Below are positions 22,247 through 34,556 of a stretch of DNA of 64,000 nucleotides, piece after piece (within the stretch, counting starts at the first letter, position 1; each line of letters opens with the position of its first letter). This DNA is from Guadua angustifolia. Lineage: Eukaryota; Streptophyta; Magnoliopsida; Poales; Poaceae. Under the pieces are notes generated by a model, which saw only the letters and a list, made by a program, of their open reading frames with translations, ran no database searches and was not told the origin of the DNA. The translations under genes were made by a program, and so were the position numbers. The stretch covers positions 42,489,854-42,553,853 of the forward strand of contig CM070520.1 in the NCBI GenBank assembly GCA_036346375.1, read 5' to 3'.

Positions 22247-24961
22247 GGGCTTCAGGTCCGTGGTGTATGAATGTAGTGAGTAATTCTAGAATGAATTAAA
22301 AATTTTGTTGTGTGAAGGTAGAAACATGGTTTAGGTTGAGCCTTTAAAATGTGGCCCTAGGGCAATAACCGTAAAACTTGACGTAGAATGGTTAAATAAT
22401 TTAAAATTTGACACACACACTGATGCACTATAGGAAAGGGATGGGTTATCATTGCATTGTGCTGCAATGCTTAAATTTTATTGATGCTATGTTTTATGTT
22501 AGTCTTGATGAGACTATGGTATTATTGATGGCTATGATTTTGAAGTGGTGTTTTGTTTTGTGGGGTCCGGTGGGACTCTTGTGCCGAAGGGTTCGGCCTT
22601 GTCGTGTGGCTGTGGTTGTTGGTGCGGCAGTTTAGAGCTAGCACCGAAGGAGAGTTCTTATGTTTCTATCATAAATCGAAGAGTATTGCTTTGCACCTCT
22701 CTTGGTTGTTTTGTGCAGTAAGTTTCCGGACTTTGACTCATTTGGTCTTTTTGGGTAAGTCAAAGAAAAGGGGTTTTGGTGTTGTGCCTCGTTGGTTGAT
22801 GGCAGGGGAAGGCATGGAATGTCCGTGTTGTCGTTCTCCAAGTTGAAGTTTTGAATTTGGGGCCTTAAAGGGAAATGTGTTATTCGATCGATTCGCTTTT
22901 CCTTTCCGTGAATTGATTTGTGTAACTCCTTTCCTTCGTGGAATTTTGGAGTTTGTTAATTGGTTTGGAGTTTTGTTGAATGGCATGGCTTGAGCCCTGT
23001 CATTTTCTAAGTCTTTTGAGAGTCGAGCTTCTTTGGAAGTTTTCGTTGGCTTTTCTGGAAAGGAAAATTCGGCAGTTAGTGTAAATTGTGGGTGATTGAA
23101 TATCTTCCTTTAGAGGGTTAGTAGAATGTTTATGTTGATTGGGATAAGGTGATCGACCCTAATTGGAAATTTAGAAATGGTGTTTGCGTAAGGTTATAAA
23201 TGATGGTGTTAAAGAGGTAATAACAAGTTTGGTTGAGGAACTTGTTAATCAAGTTGATGGGATTCGTTTGTCTAAATTATTGGAAACTTAGATAGTTGAT
23301 CTTTGTGTTCGTCATATGGTTGACGGATAGAAATTTTGGATGGTAGGTTAATTGGGATAAAAGTTTCAATCTGTTTTCCTTTGATGAGTTGATGGGGGAG
23401 AATTTGTTTAATATTGGTGATAACATTCTTGAATGCGGATGTAATTAGTCGAAAGGATAACTATTGGAGAAAGTGATTCGAGGAAGAGTGGTTCTAAAGT
23501 TCTTGCTATGTCTTGTTGGGGCTTCCCAAAGGCGCTAAGTGTGAACATCGAAAACCTTTATTGTTAAAGGTGCAAGAATTTTAGAGATAATGGGATGTAA
23601 GATGAACTTAGGTTTAATTACGTATGGAAATGGGGTTGTCGGTGTAATAATTTGGAAGGTTGCCTTTTTTTAAGGCATTTTGTTTGGTGTGCAATTGAAA
23701 TTGCCATATGAGTTATGTTTCGCCAAGTGGTGGAGTTAGTGGATGAAGAATTATGAGCAAGAAAGAATGCATACTTTTGGAATGGTGTGATGATAGTCTT
23801 TGGACTTGCCATTTAAAGGAAATAAATAGATGTAATGGAAAATGTTGGAGGATCTTGAATGGGAGCTATTGGAATCAATCGCTAAATGTATTGTTTTCTT
23901 AAGTTATCGGAACCCTCGGGTTCTGGGGTTGGATTCAATGTTTGGTCAATCTGAAATGGCGGGATCAGTTATGAATCTTTCTCTCGAGTGGTTGTCTCCT
24001 GCGCAAGACATGCATGAAAGAAGATCAAGTATGATTTTATATTGTGAGAGAACAGGATTTGTACCCTATTGGGCTAATCGTTTCGATAGTAAGGAATGTC
24101 TTTGATCTTGTGCTTCGAGGGCAGTCGTGGCAAGATAAGATTTGTGTTTTGTTTCCTAGAGGATTCCGGTGTTAATGGTTGGAAATAGTGGTATGTTCGG
24201 AATTGGTTAGGAGCTTGTTGGAATAAAGAATTTTGTGTGTGGTTCTTTGGTTAGAAAGGTGAATCAATGAGGAGAGATGGGAATCAGTGTTTTTCTTGGT
24301 TCGTAGGGGATCCAAGTTTAGAACCCAGCTATTTAATCGGTTAGCTTGGGCGTTTTGAGGATAATTGGTTGGATGCTTAATAGAGTGGTGTGACTCGTGT
24401 TATTCCTGTCATCACGAGTTGGTTGATCTGCGGTATGGAGTTTTAGAGAGGAGATTTAAGTTGGGTGAGTGAAATTGAATAGAGAAATGAGAATTGAGTT
24501 TGGGAGTTAGTATTATGATCTTCCGGGAAGAAGCATTGGTTGACTGGAGGTCGTGTATTGAAGCGTTAAGGAAAAGTTGTCTGAGTTGTCCGACAGTTAT
24601 TAGAATGGTATGAATTGAGAATTTGGCTGTTTGCCTGGATCTATTGGAGTTTAAGCATGAGAGATGTGAATGTCTCCGGTTGAGAAAATGTTTGTGAGAT
24701 TCCTGGTTTAGGAAAACCTTTTTGGGATCGAGAGCGCAAGGTCGATTGAGATTAGTTTTGGTCTTTGAGGAAGGCCTGGCTTCCGAGTTTTGTACCATAC
24801 GAGTTCAGTTGCTTGCTCCTTTTATTAGGCGAGAGCTATGGTTTGAGTTGTGGAGTTTTCTCTTGCGTGAGAAGTACCCGGCTTGTTCTTTTTGGCAATT
24901 CGGTTTCTGTTGCTCTTGTGGGTGAGTAGTAAGGTGTTCAGAATTCGAGGTCGAATTCTGT
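22247..24961. other. Coding-free interior of large-LTR element
   Basis: About 2.7 kb. The longest plus-strand frames are below 100 codons (for example 22553-22846 and 23842-24105) and I recognise no retroviral motif in them. It may be the replaced or decayed gag-pol region. Confidence 0.6.
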
Positions 24962-24976
24962 AAAAGGGGGGAAGAG
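24962..24976 (+). other. Polypurine tract of large-LTR element
   Basis: AAAAGGGGGGAAGAG lies directly before the 3' LTR. Confidence 0.9.
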
Positions 24977-27900
24977 TGTAATACCGCAAATTGTTTTTGT
25001 CGTCTTTCGATTTTAAGAATCTTGTCAAAAGTCCTGGCTTTTGCCGAAGGCTTATCGGTAAAGGAATTTTTCTTCAGGCCGTTAAGTTTTTGCGGTAAAA
25101 TTTTAGTCGGCATGTAATATTCCAAGTGAGCTTTAGGGGAATAATATTTATATGATATTGCAGTGCATCTCTTGGGCTTTAGGAGGACCCGGTTGAGGGT
25201 TTTGGGCTAGAGGGAGAAATTCTGGGCTTGAAGGGGTGCTCTTTTGGGTCTTTTGGAGAGAATGAAACCCTAGCCCTAACTCCCCTCCCATTTTCATTTT
25301 GCCCCCTGCAGACTCATCCTCCCAGCCGCCCCTCCTCATTTTCCCCCGTGTTGCAGCCTCATCCAACCGGCCCTCCCTGCCTCCTCTCCATCCCAGTCGG
25401 CGCGCCACCTCCCAGCTCCGGTGCCCCTTCGGCCAGCCGCCGGCAAGCCTCCCCCTGGCCGGCGAGCCTCGCCTCCATTGTCCGGCGCCCCTGCTGTTCC
25501 CCAAGGTCGGCGTCCTCCGGCCTTGCTCCGGCCAGCCCCGGCGTCCTCCCCTCCGGCGAGCTCCTCCTTCCCCCGGGTCAAGGCAGCATCTCCCCCATCT
25601 CCCTTCTTCCTCCATGAGAATGATTGGAGGTAAAAAACCCTAGAAATTTTAGGGGTGAGATTGCTTGCATGCATGGTGTTTGATGAAATGCCTAGCTAGG
25701 GTTCTTGTTTTGCAATGTATGTAGTTGACGGATTTAGAGTCTAGAGTGATTTGCAATTTCTGTTTCGAGCAGATTTTTTCCCCTGTTAGAGCTGCTGTTC
25801 GAAAATTCTACAAGCGTTTCCTGGGGGTTTGGCTATAACGAAAGTTGTAGATAATTTAACTATCTTTCAATAGAGACCGAAATCATCAAGTTTCGTTCAG
25901 CCATTTAAAAGTTATGACTATTTTACCGATTGCTGTCCAGAACAAGTTAAATTATGTTCGGTTGCTGTTCGTCGCAAATCTGGGAAAAATGGGTGCTCTT
26001 CCCGGTAGGTCAGCTATAGAAAAAGTTGTAGATAATCGAATTACCTTTCAATGAAGTCCGAAATCGCTAAGTTTCGTTCAGCCGTTTGAAAGTTATGCCC
26101 ATTTTACCAAGTGCTGTCCCGGGTTGGCAGATTTCTGTTTTCGGGTTTTAGGAGTGGGTTGCGAAGCCAACTTCGTTATGAGTCTTGTGTTGAATCATGG
26201 GCGTGTTTTTGAGTGGGTTATATATCCATGTGCAGGTGGTGTGACCCCCAGGTGTGGCAACCTCGTCTCGCCACACCGTCTCGAGAAGTTGAAGGCAAGT
26301 GCGTTGTAGTGAATGTGGCTTAGATGGCTATTATGTATTTCTTGCAATGTTACCGTTGTCCATGTGTTACTTTATTATTGTCATGCTTGATTTTGCAGGT
26401 GATATGATGAATGAGAATGGTTAAATGGTTATGCCATTATCTAAAACAAGTTTATATGCAAGTGTAACCCGTATACCTCTTATAGGGTGTTTAGTTGATT
26501 GCTTGTGTTATTTATACGCTTATGCTATGGTTGCATTTGTGTTTATAAGCACGTCTAGTAGGGTAATTGTCTTTTGATGAAAAGGTTAAGTACCCGGAGG
26601 CAAGTGCATCGTTGATTGAAAGGATTTGTGTTGAAAGTTGAAGGTTATAACACCTTGCGATTATGAGGAGCTATCTTTGAGATATCATACTACTATCACT
26701 AGTATGAAAGGATAATGTGAATAATGAAGTAATGAGGTTGGATTAATAAGAATGGATGATTTGCCGATCATGAAAATGGATTAAGACTTTAATGGGAGTA
26801 TAAATGATAATTGTGACCATGTCTATATGAGTGTCGAGAATAAGAATATGAGAGTTGAGAAGATGAGTAAGAATGTTGGGGATGTGGATATGAGTATTGA
26901 TAATATGGATACAAATGTGAGACATGAATGTATTTTGCAAATTTGTTTGTCTAATTGCATTTGTGCATTCATGATGGAAGAGGTGACCCATTCTGATGCG
27001 GGCCTTTGTGCTCACATGTAGTGAGCACGAAAGTCCTACCTCGTAGTCCCGTATACATGGTTGTATGGGAGCGAGTCAGTAAGAGTAGGCACCCTCCACC
27101 ATGGGGTGGAAGGGGAATGAGAGGGTGCACACCGACGGGTATGTGCTAAAGATGAGATGAGACATGCATAATGCATCATGTACAATGAGATGTTATGTGA
27201 ATGAAAGCACGGTTGTGTTGCAATATATATAGCATTGCATTTATGCACGATATGTTATGTGAATGAAAGCATGGTTGTGTTGCAATATATAGCATTGCAT
27301 TTATGCACGAGATGTTATGTGAATGAAAGCGTGGTTGTGTTGCATTATATAGCATTTCATATATGTATGAGATATTATGTGAATGAAATGCATGGTGGTG
27401 TTGCATTATATAGCATTGCCTATATGTATGAGATATTATGTGAATGGAAGCATAAAAGCATTTCATTGCATTGTGTATTGAAATTGATAAATGTTGATTG
27501 ATGAGAATGGAAGAGAACAGGTTGAGGTTTGAGTCGTGGGCTCATCCAGAATTGGTTTATTCCGAGGCATGGGTAAGATTGTGTTACATTTTTGAGTTGG
27601 TTGAGGTAAGTGGAGCTGATACTGCTTCTGTTGTTGGATGTTTCAGTTAAGTAATGTCTATGTAAATGATGAAGTAATCGTGCTCTTACGTTTTGGATCT
27701 TTATAAATTCAACTGTTTCCTTTATTTACGGATGTCAATTAAAGGAACTGTTACTTGGTGTCTTCTAATAGTTGCAATTTAGTCTAATGCCTTACTTTTC
27801 CTACTTGTTGCACTTTGCTGAGTCTTGGACTCACGCTTGTTTGCTTCTGTTTTAGGTACCTTGAAGTGATTCATCTGTTGGGAGTAGTATCACGTGCAGC

Positions 27901-28202
27901 ATTTGCGGTCTCCAACAATTCATTTAATCAATTCATTAATTCGGATGTAATTAATTCGGTTGAAATGTGTTGTTGTCGTGGTGAAGTTATTAATTTCCTT
28001 TGGGTATGTGATTGCTTAACTAAGGATCTGCTAGAATGATATCTTATCTGCTGCTATTCTTTTGTCTGTTGAGTGGATGTCCTCTGTTCTAGAGAGGTCA
28101 TGCCGAAATTTTGTAAATTTCGGTGGCTTAGTTTCTAAGCTGGTCTTAATAGTTTAGAGGGTTGGTAGCATCCGTGGCGCGTATGAGCTCCGGGGTGTTA
28201 CA
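24977..28202 (+). repeat. 3' LTR of large-LTR element
   Basis: Near-identical partner of 18986-22232. It lacks about 20 bp near 27142 relative to the 5' copy. It contains the matching ~61-bp tandem array at 27187-27472. Differences from the 5' LTR cluster near 27613-27631 and 27846-27908. Confidence 0.9.
27187..27472 (+). repeat. Tandem array (~61-bp unit) in the 3' LTR
   Basis: Same five-copy array as 21215-21490, essentially unchanged. Confidence 0.92.
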
Positions 28203-28207
28203 AGGAA
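28203..28207 (+). repeat. Target-site duplication AGGAA, right copy
   Basis: Exact match to 18981-18985. Confidence 0.92.
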
Positions 28208-29383
28208 GGTAAGGGTTCAAGGCCTTTTTTACATAGTTAACTGTTTAGTTCAAATGAGATAAACTTGACCCAGGTGTAGATGATGTAAAAGCTAGTCTCT
28301 AGCATTCCTATACCAAGTGCCTGAGAGCACTATCAATCAGTTATACATTAATTTGGGATTAGTATTATATTTTTTCTCTTATTCTCGCAATTTGTGAAAC
28401 AATCAAGAAATTAATTTTTGTGTTTGTTCTATTTCAATTTGAAGTATTAGATGGTTAGCTCGAACCTTTAAAAGGCTAACAACAAGTACAAGAGTTCAAA
28501 TATTTCAGTGAAAATGTGCTTACTGGAAAGCAAATTAAATGTAAAGTCCAATACAAGGTTCAACAGTTCCAAGCTTAGCAACCACAACATGTTGGGTGTT
28601 TAACTTTGCTTCTCTTAACTTACTTCTTAAATTTACTAAACAACTCTTAAATTTACTATCTTAAATTTACTAAACAACTCTTAAATCTACTTTCTTTCCT
28701 CTTCTATGATCCTCTATGAATTGTTAATTTACCAACTTACCTTTTCTACGTTGGGTGTTTAACTTTGTTTCTCTTATCATACCTCTTAAATTTACTTTCT
28801 TAAATTTACTAAACAACTCTTAAATTTACTTTCTTTCCTCTTTTATTCCCCTCTATAAATTGTTGATTTACCAACTTACCTCTTCTATGTTGGGTGTTTA
28901 ACTTTGCTTCTCTTAACTTACGTCTTAAATTAACTAAACAACTCTTAAATTTTCTTTCTTAAATTTACTAAAAAACTCTTAAATTTTCTTTCTTAAATTT
29001 ACTAAACAATTCTTAAACTTACTAACCAACTCTTAAATTTACTTTCTTTCCTCTTCTATGACCATCTATGAATTGTTGATTTACCAACTTGCCTGATCTT
29101 GGAAGATTAACACAACATACTTCAGTACAAGATGGCATCCCCTCATTCCTTGTTGCAAATGGATCCGATGAGCTGAACGTATGAAAATGGGGTCGTGGTC
29201 CAAGGGGGCTTAGTAAAAGGCCCCAGAGCTGATATACCATCACTAAAATTGTATGGTAACGATATGTTGAGGTGAAGACGATGGAAAAATTCATATATCA
29301 AAGTGCAACACACAAGACCATCTAATAAAAAACACCCACCCACATAGAATCGGCTCCACTGGGTTTGTGGGTAAGATCATACA
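28208..29383. other. Non-coding CACTA interior before the second ORF
   Basis: AT-rich, no gene. It contains the tandem repeat at 28590-29100. Confidence 0.5.
28590..29100. repeat. Tandem repeat, unit ~150 bp
   Basis: Three copies of a unit starting GTTGGGTGTTTAACTTTG, each containing multiple shorter CTCTTAAATTTACT repeats and ending TTTACCAACTTACCT. Starts are near 28590, 28750 and 28890. Confidence 0.8.
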
Positions 29384-29858
29384 ATGGATAAGGGAGGACG
29401 ACGAGGTGGAGGCCGCGCTGCCATTTGCCTCAATCTTGGACCCGCGCGCCCGAAACTAGGAAAAAGCGAGGTCACGTTCCTTTGCCAACCCCGCAAACGA
29501 GGAAGTGTCCCAACGCCTGATAAGATATTGAACTACATAGTTTGTAGGAAGACCATACATACCTTGATACATGAAATAACTTGTTGGGATCTTGGATGTA
29601 GATAGCGTTGAGTATGGAATCTTCCCAGGGCTCCATGGCGTTGGGAAACAAGAAGCACCCGGGTCACACCCGAGACCTAGGTGTTTTTGTTCCCTAGAAA
29701 ATAGGATTCCCACATGACTCGGACAAGTACGGAAGTCAAAAGAGAAGCAAAGCTGAGCGCAAGGAATGGCTAGTAGCCCTGATTGAGGAAAGGGTTGAGG
29801 AAAGGTTGAGAGCACAGTTCGATAATTAGCTAAAAAGCCTTGAGGAAAGGATGGAACA
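29384..29858 (+). pseudogene. CACTA second ORF, N-terminal part (broken)
   Basis: Coding-like sequence begins at an ATG with a Gly/Arg-rich start (MDKGGRRGGGRAA). After frame changes it reaches a charged, probably coiled-coil stretch at about 29730-29858 (ERKEWLVALIEERVEERL). The reading continues across the solo LTR into 32441, where EKRVATE follows. This matches the layout of the second CACTA protein, whose N-terminal half is basic/coiled and whose C-terminal half is Ulp1-like. A stop near 29829 and frame shifts make it non-functional. Assignment rests mainly on the C-terminal part and position. Confidence 0.55.
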
Positions 29859-32440
29859 TGTGACATCCAAAAATTTGCCTCTTTATTTAATTTATTTAAT
29901 CTGGATTTTATTTGGAACCTCGTTGATTTTATAAAGTCTTTTTGTTGTAATTTCAGTTTTAACAAAAAGAATTTTTGCTAAAAATTTAAAAGTTGAAAAA
30001 TTCCTAAAATAATTTTATTGAGTTCTAAATATTCTAAAGTATTTTATAGAATTTTCTAGGATTTTTATAACATTTTACTATTTTTATCGTCGTGCTTTTT
30101 CTCCCAGCACAAAATAAATTCAAAAAAAAGCGGCAAGGGGACCGAACCCCACTGTCAGGACCATCTCCTACCTCCAGCCAAATTTCTAGAGCACGTTTCT
30201 CTGTCTCTCCTCCATGGAAATGAGTCTTGGAGCTTCAAATACTCGTGATTTCCATAGCATTTCTTTCCAAAAACTTGGGCAACTCAATCCCCGTCATCTC
30301 CTCAACCTTCCAAAGCAATTTTCCCCATCAAATCCCCCTCATTTTGCACAAAATTTCGCAAAGAACTTCCTTTTTAGCCACTGTCGTTCTCTCCGCAATT
30401 GCTCCCTCCTCGGACATCCTCCCACCCTAAAAAAAGAGCATCGGGTGCCTCTCGACAGGAGAAACCCATTTTGCAACTTCTCCCGAGCCATTGCGTCCCC
30501 ATTTCATCATTTTTCGCGAGGTAAGAATCGTCATCGCGCCGCGCTTTTCTGGTCGTCTCGTCGCCTCCGGCCACCGCCTCCCCTCCGGCCACAGCCCAAG
30601 CAGTGCCACCTCGCCACCCCTTCCCGGCCACCACCGTCGCCTCCTCCACCCCTCCAATTGGAATGTCCAGAGAGCCATGCAAGCACCAGAAAGGGAAGGA
30701 AAAAGAAAAAAAAAGAGAAAAAAAGAAAGAGAAAAAAATAGAGGGAAAAATTTAGAAAAATTCAAATTTTGAAATACTGAATTTTGACTCCAAAAATATG
30801 AAAATTTTATTTGGAAAGAAAATTTTAAATATTCAAAATCATTTCTTTATTATCTCGCGCGCTTTTAAATCTTCCCGATGCCCGTTTTCGCCCGTGCAAA
30901 CTCTGATTCGCTCTGTTTTTCTTTCTAAATTCATCTAAAATCTCAAGTTATTTATTTACACTAGTTTGTTATTTTATTGAATTTATTTGAATTTTATTTG
31001 AAATTAGCTGTTTTTCGCGTATAGATTTTGGAGAGTCGAAACGGTTCGCTGTCGACGATCTCAAGCTTCAACCCTTCGACCAAGGCAAGTTACACATCTT
31101 TGAACATGTTGATCCCAGATTTTAAAATTATATTTTGAATTTAAATTATTGCATACATAATTTTAAATACTATAATTTCAGTCCTAGTTTTAATTAAAGT
31201 AGTTAATCTCCAAATTGATTAAGACCACCTTGAAAATTGAATGCCCTATTCCTAAGAAATATATAAAATATTAAAATGATTAGAAATATGCTTAGACATG
31301 CTTAGAACTAAGACTAGGACTTTTGGGGAATTTAAGCTAAATAAAATTTTGTCTTATGGTTTCATCATTGTATGTGATTCTATGGCATGAAATGAAAAAT
31401 TAAACATATGGTTTGGACCGGGCGAGAATGGTGACTGGTGGGTGCGTGAGGCACAAGGGTTGTGAAAGCTCACCTAGTCAATTAAGGACCGGTATGTGTT
31501 ACGCTGAATGTAAAGTCTTACCGTACTACCACAAGTTTGGAATGGGACGGACCTGGCTATCCGTATTGCGACATACTATGGACAGTCATGCCATTAGCTT
31601 GAAAGTGACAGTGGGTGTAAGGCTGCCACTTGGCGCAAGAGGGGGCTTCTGGACTGGGCGGTTTTAACCCTACCAGCGGTGGAACCTTAGCGGGCATCAC
31701 TACATGGATGGAGCTTTATAGGGGCCTTGTCGTGATTTTCTCTGCCGACACACCAACGGAAGTGTGTATTTGGGCAAAAGGAGATAATCATGTCTTGTGG
31801 GTAAAGTTGTACAACCTCTGCAGAGTGTAATACTAATCGATTAGCCGCACCCGCGCTTATGGGCATGCTGAGCAAGCCTTTCATGGACTAGACTTTAATA
31901 TTTTTGGAAATGCCTTTAAAGATTTTTTTGGATGGAGTGATTCCATCAAATGAGAAAAGCTGGTTTAACTCCAGGAGGGATTCCTACGTTGAAATTTCAT
32001 TAAAAGAAATTCTTACTAAAAATTATGCCTTTGAAAATGACATTGAAATGACTTGCTGCTTTATGCTAAAACTCAGCCATATAACCTTTCCTTTGGAACC
32101 TTGACAATTACTACTACATTTACTGTGTGACTTGCTGAGTATTGTTGTGCTCATCCTTCCTTATTCTCTTCAGAGGAAGAATTCTACGATGGTGAGGATC
32201 AGATGGACTGGGCCACTTCCCAGTCGATTGCCTATGGCAAATTTATTGGGCGCTTCTACTATTTCTTTTATTCTGCTACATTAATATTTGGCCCGCGCGC
32301 CACCTTTTATGCAAACTCTGATATTTTTTAATAAAATGCGTTGGATATGTTGTGATAACATTTCTGCTGTGTGTACTAGCTTTTCCTGGACTAGTATAGG
32401 ATAAACAGAGGATTTTGGAAGTGTTTTTCTGGGTCTGACA
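29859..32440 (+). mobile_element. Solo LTR, Tekay-like
   Basis: It begins TGTGACATCCAAAAATTTG and ends GGGTCTGACA. The last 100 bp (GTACTAGCTTTTCCTGGACTAGTATAGG...AACAGAGG) matches the LTR ends at 62341-62407 and at 10610-10680 on the minus strand. No PBS follows, so recombination between LTRs probably left a single copy. The 5-bp flanks are GAACA and GAGAA, an imperfect match. GC-rich sequence at 30530-30660 marks the promoter/leader side. Open frames inside (30214-30772) are proline-rich composition artefacts. Confidence 0.75.
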
Positions 32441-33965
32441 GAGAAAAGGGTTGCTACGGAGAGGTAGGCATGGAATGTGCAAGCCTTAGAAGCACAGGTG
32501 CAGTTCAGCCCAACTAACCATCGGAGTAGCTGGAAGTCGACCCCAGAGATGGACATGGATGAGGCCAGTTTTCTCTGATGACGTCCAAGTAATATACATA
32601 TCTACAATACTCCTTACATAAACATGTTTGATGTGTTAGCTAACTATGTGCCCTTATGTAGGTGGCCATGCCGTGCAATCTCTATGTGAGGCTTGCCAAT
32701 GGCTCCATTCCCCTGCAGGTTGCTTGGAGGTACACATATCCATTTGGTCTAGGGTCGGTGGTGCACAGTTGCATGGTAAATCCAGGCTACGCAAAGGTTT
32801 AGGTCGACAGTGTACATAAAATTTATAAAGCCATCACATTAGAGATGCCTTCAAACGATGAGATTGTCACACTAGGGAATGCTATTGGCACATTCGTCCA
32901 ATGGCCTAAGAAGGACATCTCCTTCAACTACCATCCTACAACACTGAAGCTACAAGCACTACCGGAGCCACGTAATGCACCGGAGCTACCAGCACTACTG
33001 GAGCCACATGTTGCACTAAAGGAGCCCACCAAAACGCCTACTATGTCCCGTTAGGCACGTGTCGTTACTGCAGTTCGGCCCTGTTGGCACACCAATTCAA
33101 GCTGGGACAGCCGTTCTACCAAAAGAGTTCTATGAGACACATGATCATGGCAGCAAAAGTAAGGGAAGAACTGGTCTGTTTCCTCGATCCACACATGGTG
33201 GCCAAGCAAATCATGAACAAAAATTTACAAATTGTCCATAAGTACGTGGAAAAAGTATAGCTAGCTCAATGTGATAAAAAATTCATACTTTTACCCTACA
33301 ATTTGAGGTAAGTGCTTCATCCAGTTGCTATACTTGTTGATTTGTACTATATAATGTAGCTCGAAGTTAGGTTGAATGACCATGGTGACATACATGTGTA
33401 GGTTTCATTGGATTCTACTTGTAATTATACCAAGACAAGACCTGGTAATTTACCTTGATTCTAAAAAGGGCGGCACCCACGACTTGGCACCTATCAAAAA
33501 TTTACTTGACGTGTCATTCGCTATCTACAAAGCTCGTGGAGGGCCACACAGGAAGGACCCATTGAAGCTAAAGCATATTCATAAGTTTCTGGTATCCGCT
33601 AAAATGCAATAATCCTTCACACTCCATAATAATACCTCCGAAACTAATTAACTATTATATTTTGGTAGTACCACCAGCAACCAAAGGGCACTAATCTGTC
33701 TGGATTCTACATTTTCCACAACATGCATCTCCTCATTGGTGCATAGAAGACCAATGTCATGGAGGTTTGTCAATCTTGCAACAATTATTTTCACTTATCA
33801 ATTTATATACACACAAGACTTTACTTTTCCCATCGACAGGTTTGGAAATGCGCTAAATCTGTGTTGGAATAGGATGACCTGCTAGGTATTCAAGGACAAC
33901 TTTCTGCCTTCTTGATACATGAGGTTGTAAATCCAAAAGGCGAATGCCACTCAAGCATCACCTAA
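32441..33965 (+). pseudogene. CACTA second ORF, Ulp1-like C-terminal part (broken)
   Basis: Segments in order are a coiled-coil tail (32441-32575), then an exon starting near 32660 (MPCNLYVRLANGSIPLQVAW, then GNAIGTFVQWPKKDI), a block at 33376-33612 (FHWILLVIIPRQDLVIYLDS), and the C-terminal signature FLIHEVVNPKGECHSS near 33910-33965. The HW-x-L-x-V-I block carries the catalytic His region of C48/Ulp1-type peptidases as found in CACTA-encoded proteins. The intervening sequence has intron-like stretches and stops (near 32803, 33055 and 33242). The role of this protein in transposition is not established. The copy is decayed. Confidence 0.78.
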
Positions 33966-34309
33966 TGAGTTGAGTTGTGAACTTGTTAGTTACCATTTGA
34001 ATTAATTTGTGTAAACCTTGTGCTATGAATTTGTGAGTTGTAGTTTTGAATTCAATTGGTTTTTATATATGTGAGTTCATTTCTAAAATGAATGTGATGT
34101 ATGTTGTAATGTGAGATCTGAGTTGATTTCTGAAATGGATGCCTTGTATGTTGTAATGTGTGATCTGAGTTCATTTCTGAAATATATGTCATAGACTCAT
34201 ATTATACGCTGGTGATGCTCTATAATCTCTTTTGTTTCAAAGGGCATGGCTAGCATTTCTTGATTCTAACAAGTAAATCAAAAATTACAAAAGAATGGAA
34301 ATTTAACAT
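33966..34309. other. 3' untranslated CACTA sequence
   Basis: No gene. It contains the short tandem repeat at 34071-34195. Confidence 0.5.
34071..34195. repeat. Short tandem repeat, unit ~48 bp
   Basis: Two full copies and one partial copy of a unit with GAGTTCATTTCTGAAATG and GTATGTTGTAATGTG. Confidence 0.8.
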
Positions 34310-34556
34310 CATAGATGGTTCTAAATAAGAACCTTTCTAATTTAGAACTGTCTGTGATGATCCCTACATCACAGACAGTTCTAAATTGGAACCGTCTGTG
34401 AAGGGGTAATATCACTGACAGTTCTTATTTATAACCATCTGTTATGACTATTTTCACAGACGGTTCGCAAACCATCTATGATCACCCTACTCATTACTGA
34501 CAGTTGGTTACAGACGGTTCGCAAAACTATCTGTGATGTGCCTGTGTGCAGTAGTG
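34310..34556 (-). repeat. CACTA right terminus with subterminal repeats
   Basis: About eight alternating copies of CATCACAGACAGTTC / GAACCGTCTGTGA motifs lead to the terminal repeat ending GCAGTAGTG at 34556. They mirror the left terminus at 157-330. Confidence 0.88.

Larger units (their letters stand above)
18986..28202 (+). mobile_element. Non-autonomous large-LTR retrotransposon (LARD-like)
   Basis: Two long direct repeats (3247 and 3226 bp), each TGTAATACCGC...GGGGTGTTACA, flank a 2744-bp interior. The interior begins with a PBS for initiator Met tRNA and ends with a purine-rich tract against the 3' LTR. The insertion site AGGAA is duplicated exactly. The interior has no gag, protease, RT or integrase motif in any frame I can read, so it depends on proteins from another element, most likely a long-LTR Gypsy relative sharing this PBS. 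The two LTRs are highly similar, so it is one of the younger insertions here. It sits in the non-coding part of the CACTA element between its two genes. Confidence 0.9.
157..34556 (+). mobile_element. Large nested CACTA (En/Spm) DNA transposon
   Basis: The left end begins CACTACTACAAAAG and the right end finishes TGCAGTAGTG, whose reverse complement starts CACTACTGCA, so the two ends form CACTA-type terminal inverted repeats. Both ends are followed inward by many copies of a subterminal motif of the form CATCACAGACGGTT / AACCGTCTGTGATG. Between them, in the same orientation, lie TNP2 transposase remnants and a second ORF with a Ulp1-like domain, the usual gene pair of autonomous grass CACTA elements. 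Subtracting four insertions (hAT, Tat Gypsy, large-LTR element, solo LTR) leaves about 10 kb, a normal length for the family. The 3-bp flanks (ATT left, ACC right) do not match, so a target duplication is not preserved or one end belongs to another copy. All genes are broken, so the element is immobile on its own. Confidence 0.8.

Noticed and set aside
28590..29100. CRISPR-like array
   Set aside because: Units are ~150 bp, AT-rich and contiguous without unique spacers, and the DNA is plant nuclear sequence.
30214..30772. Proline-rich 175-codon frame inside the solo LTR
   Set aside because: Low-complexity composition with overlapping frames on both strands and ending in an AAAG run; explained by the GC-rich promoter zone of the LTR.
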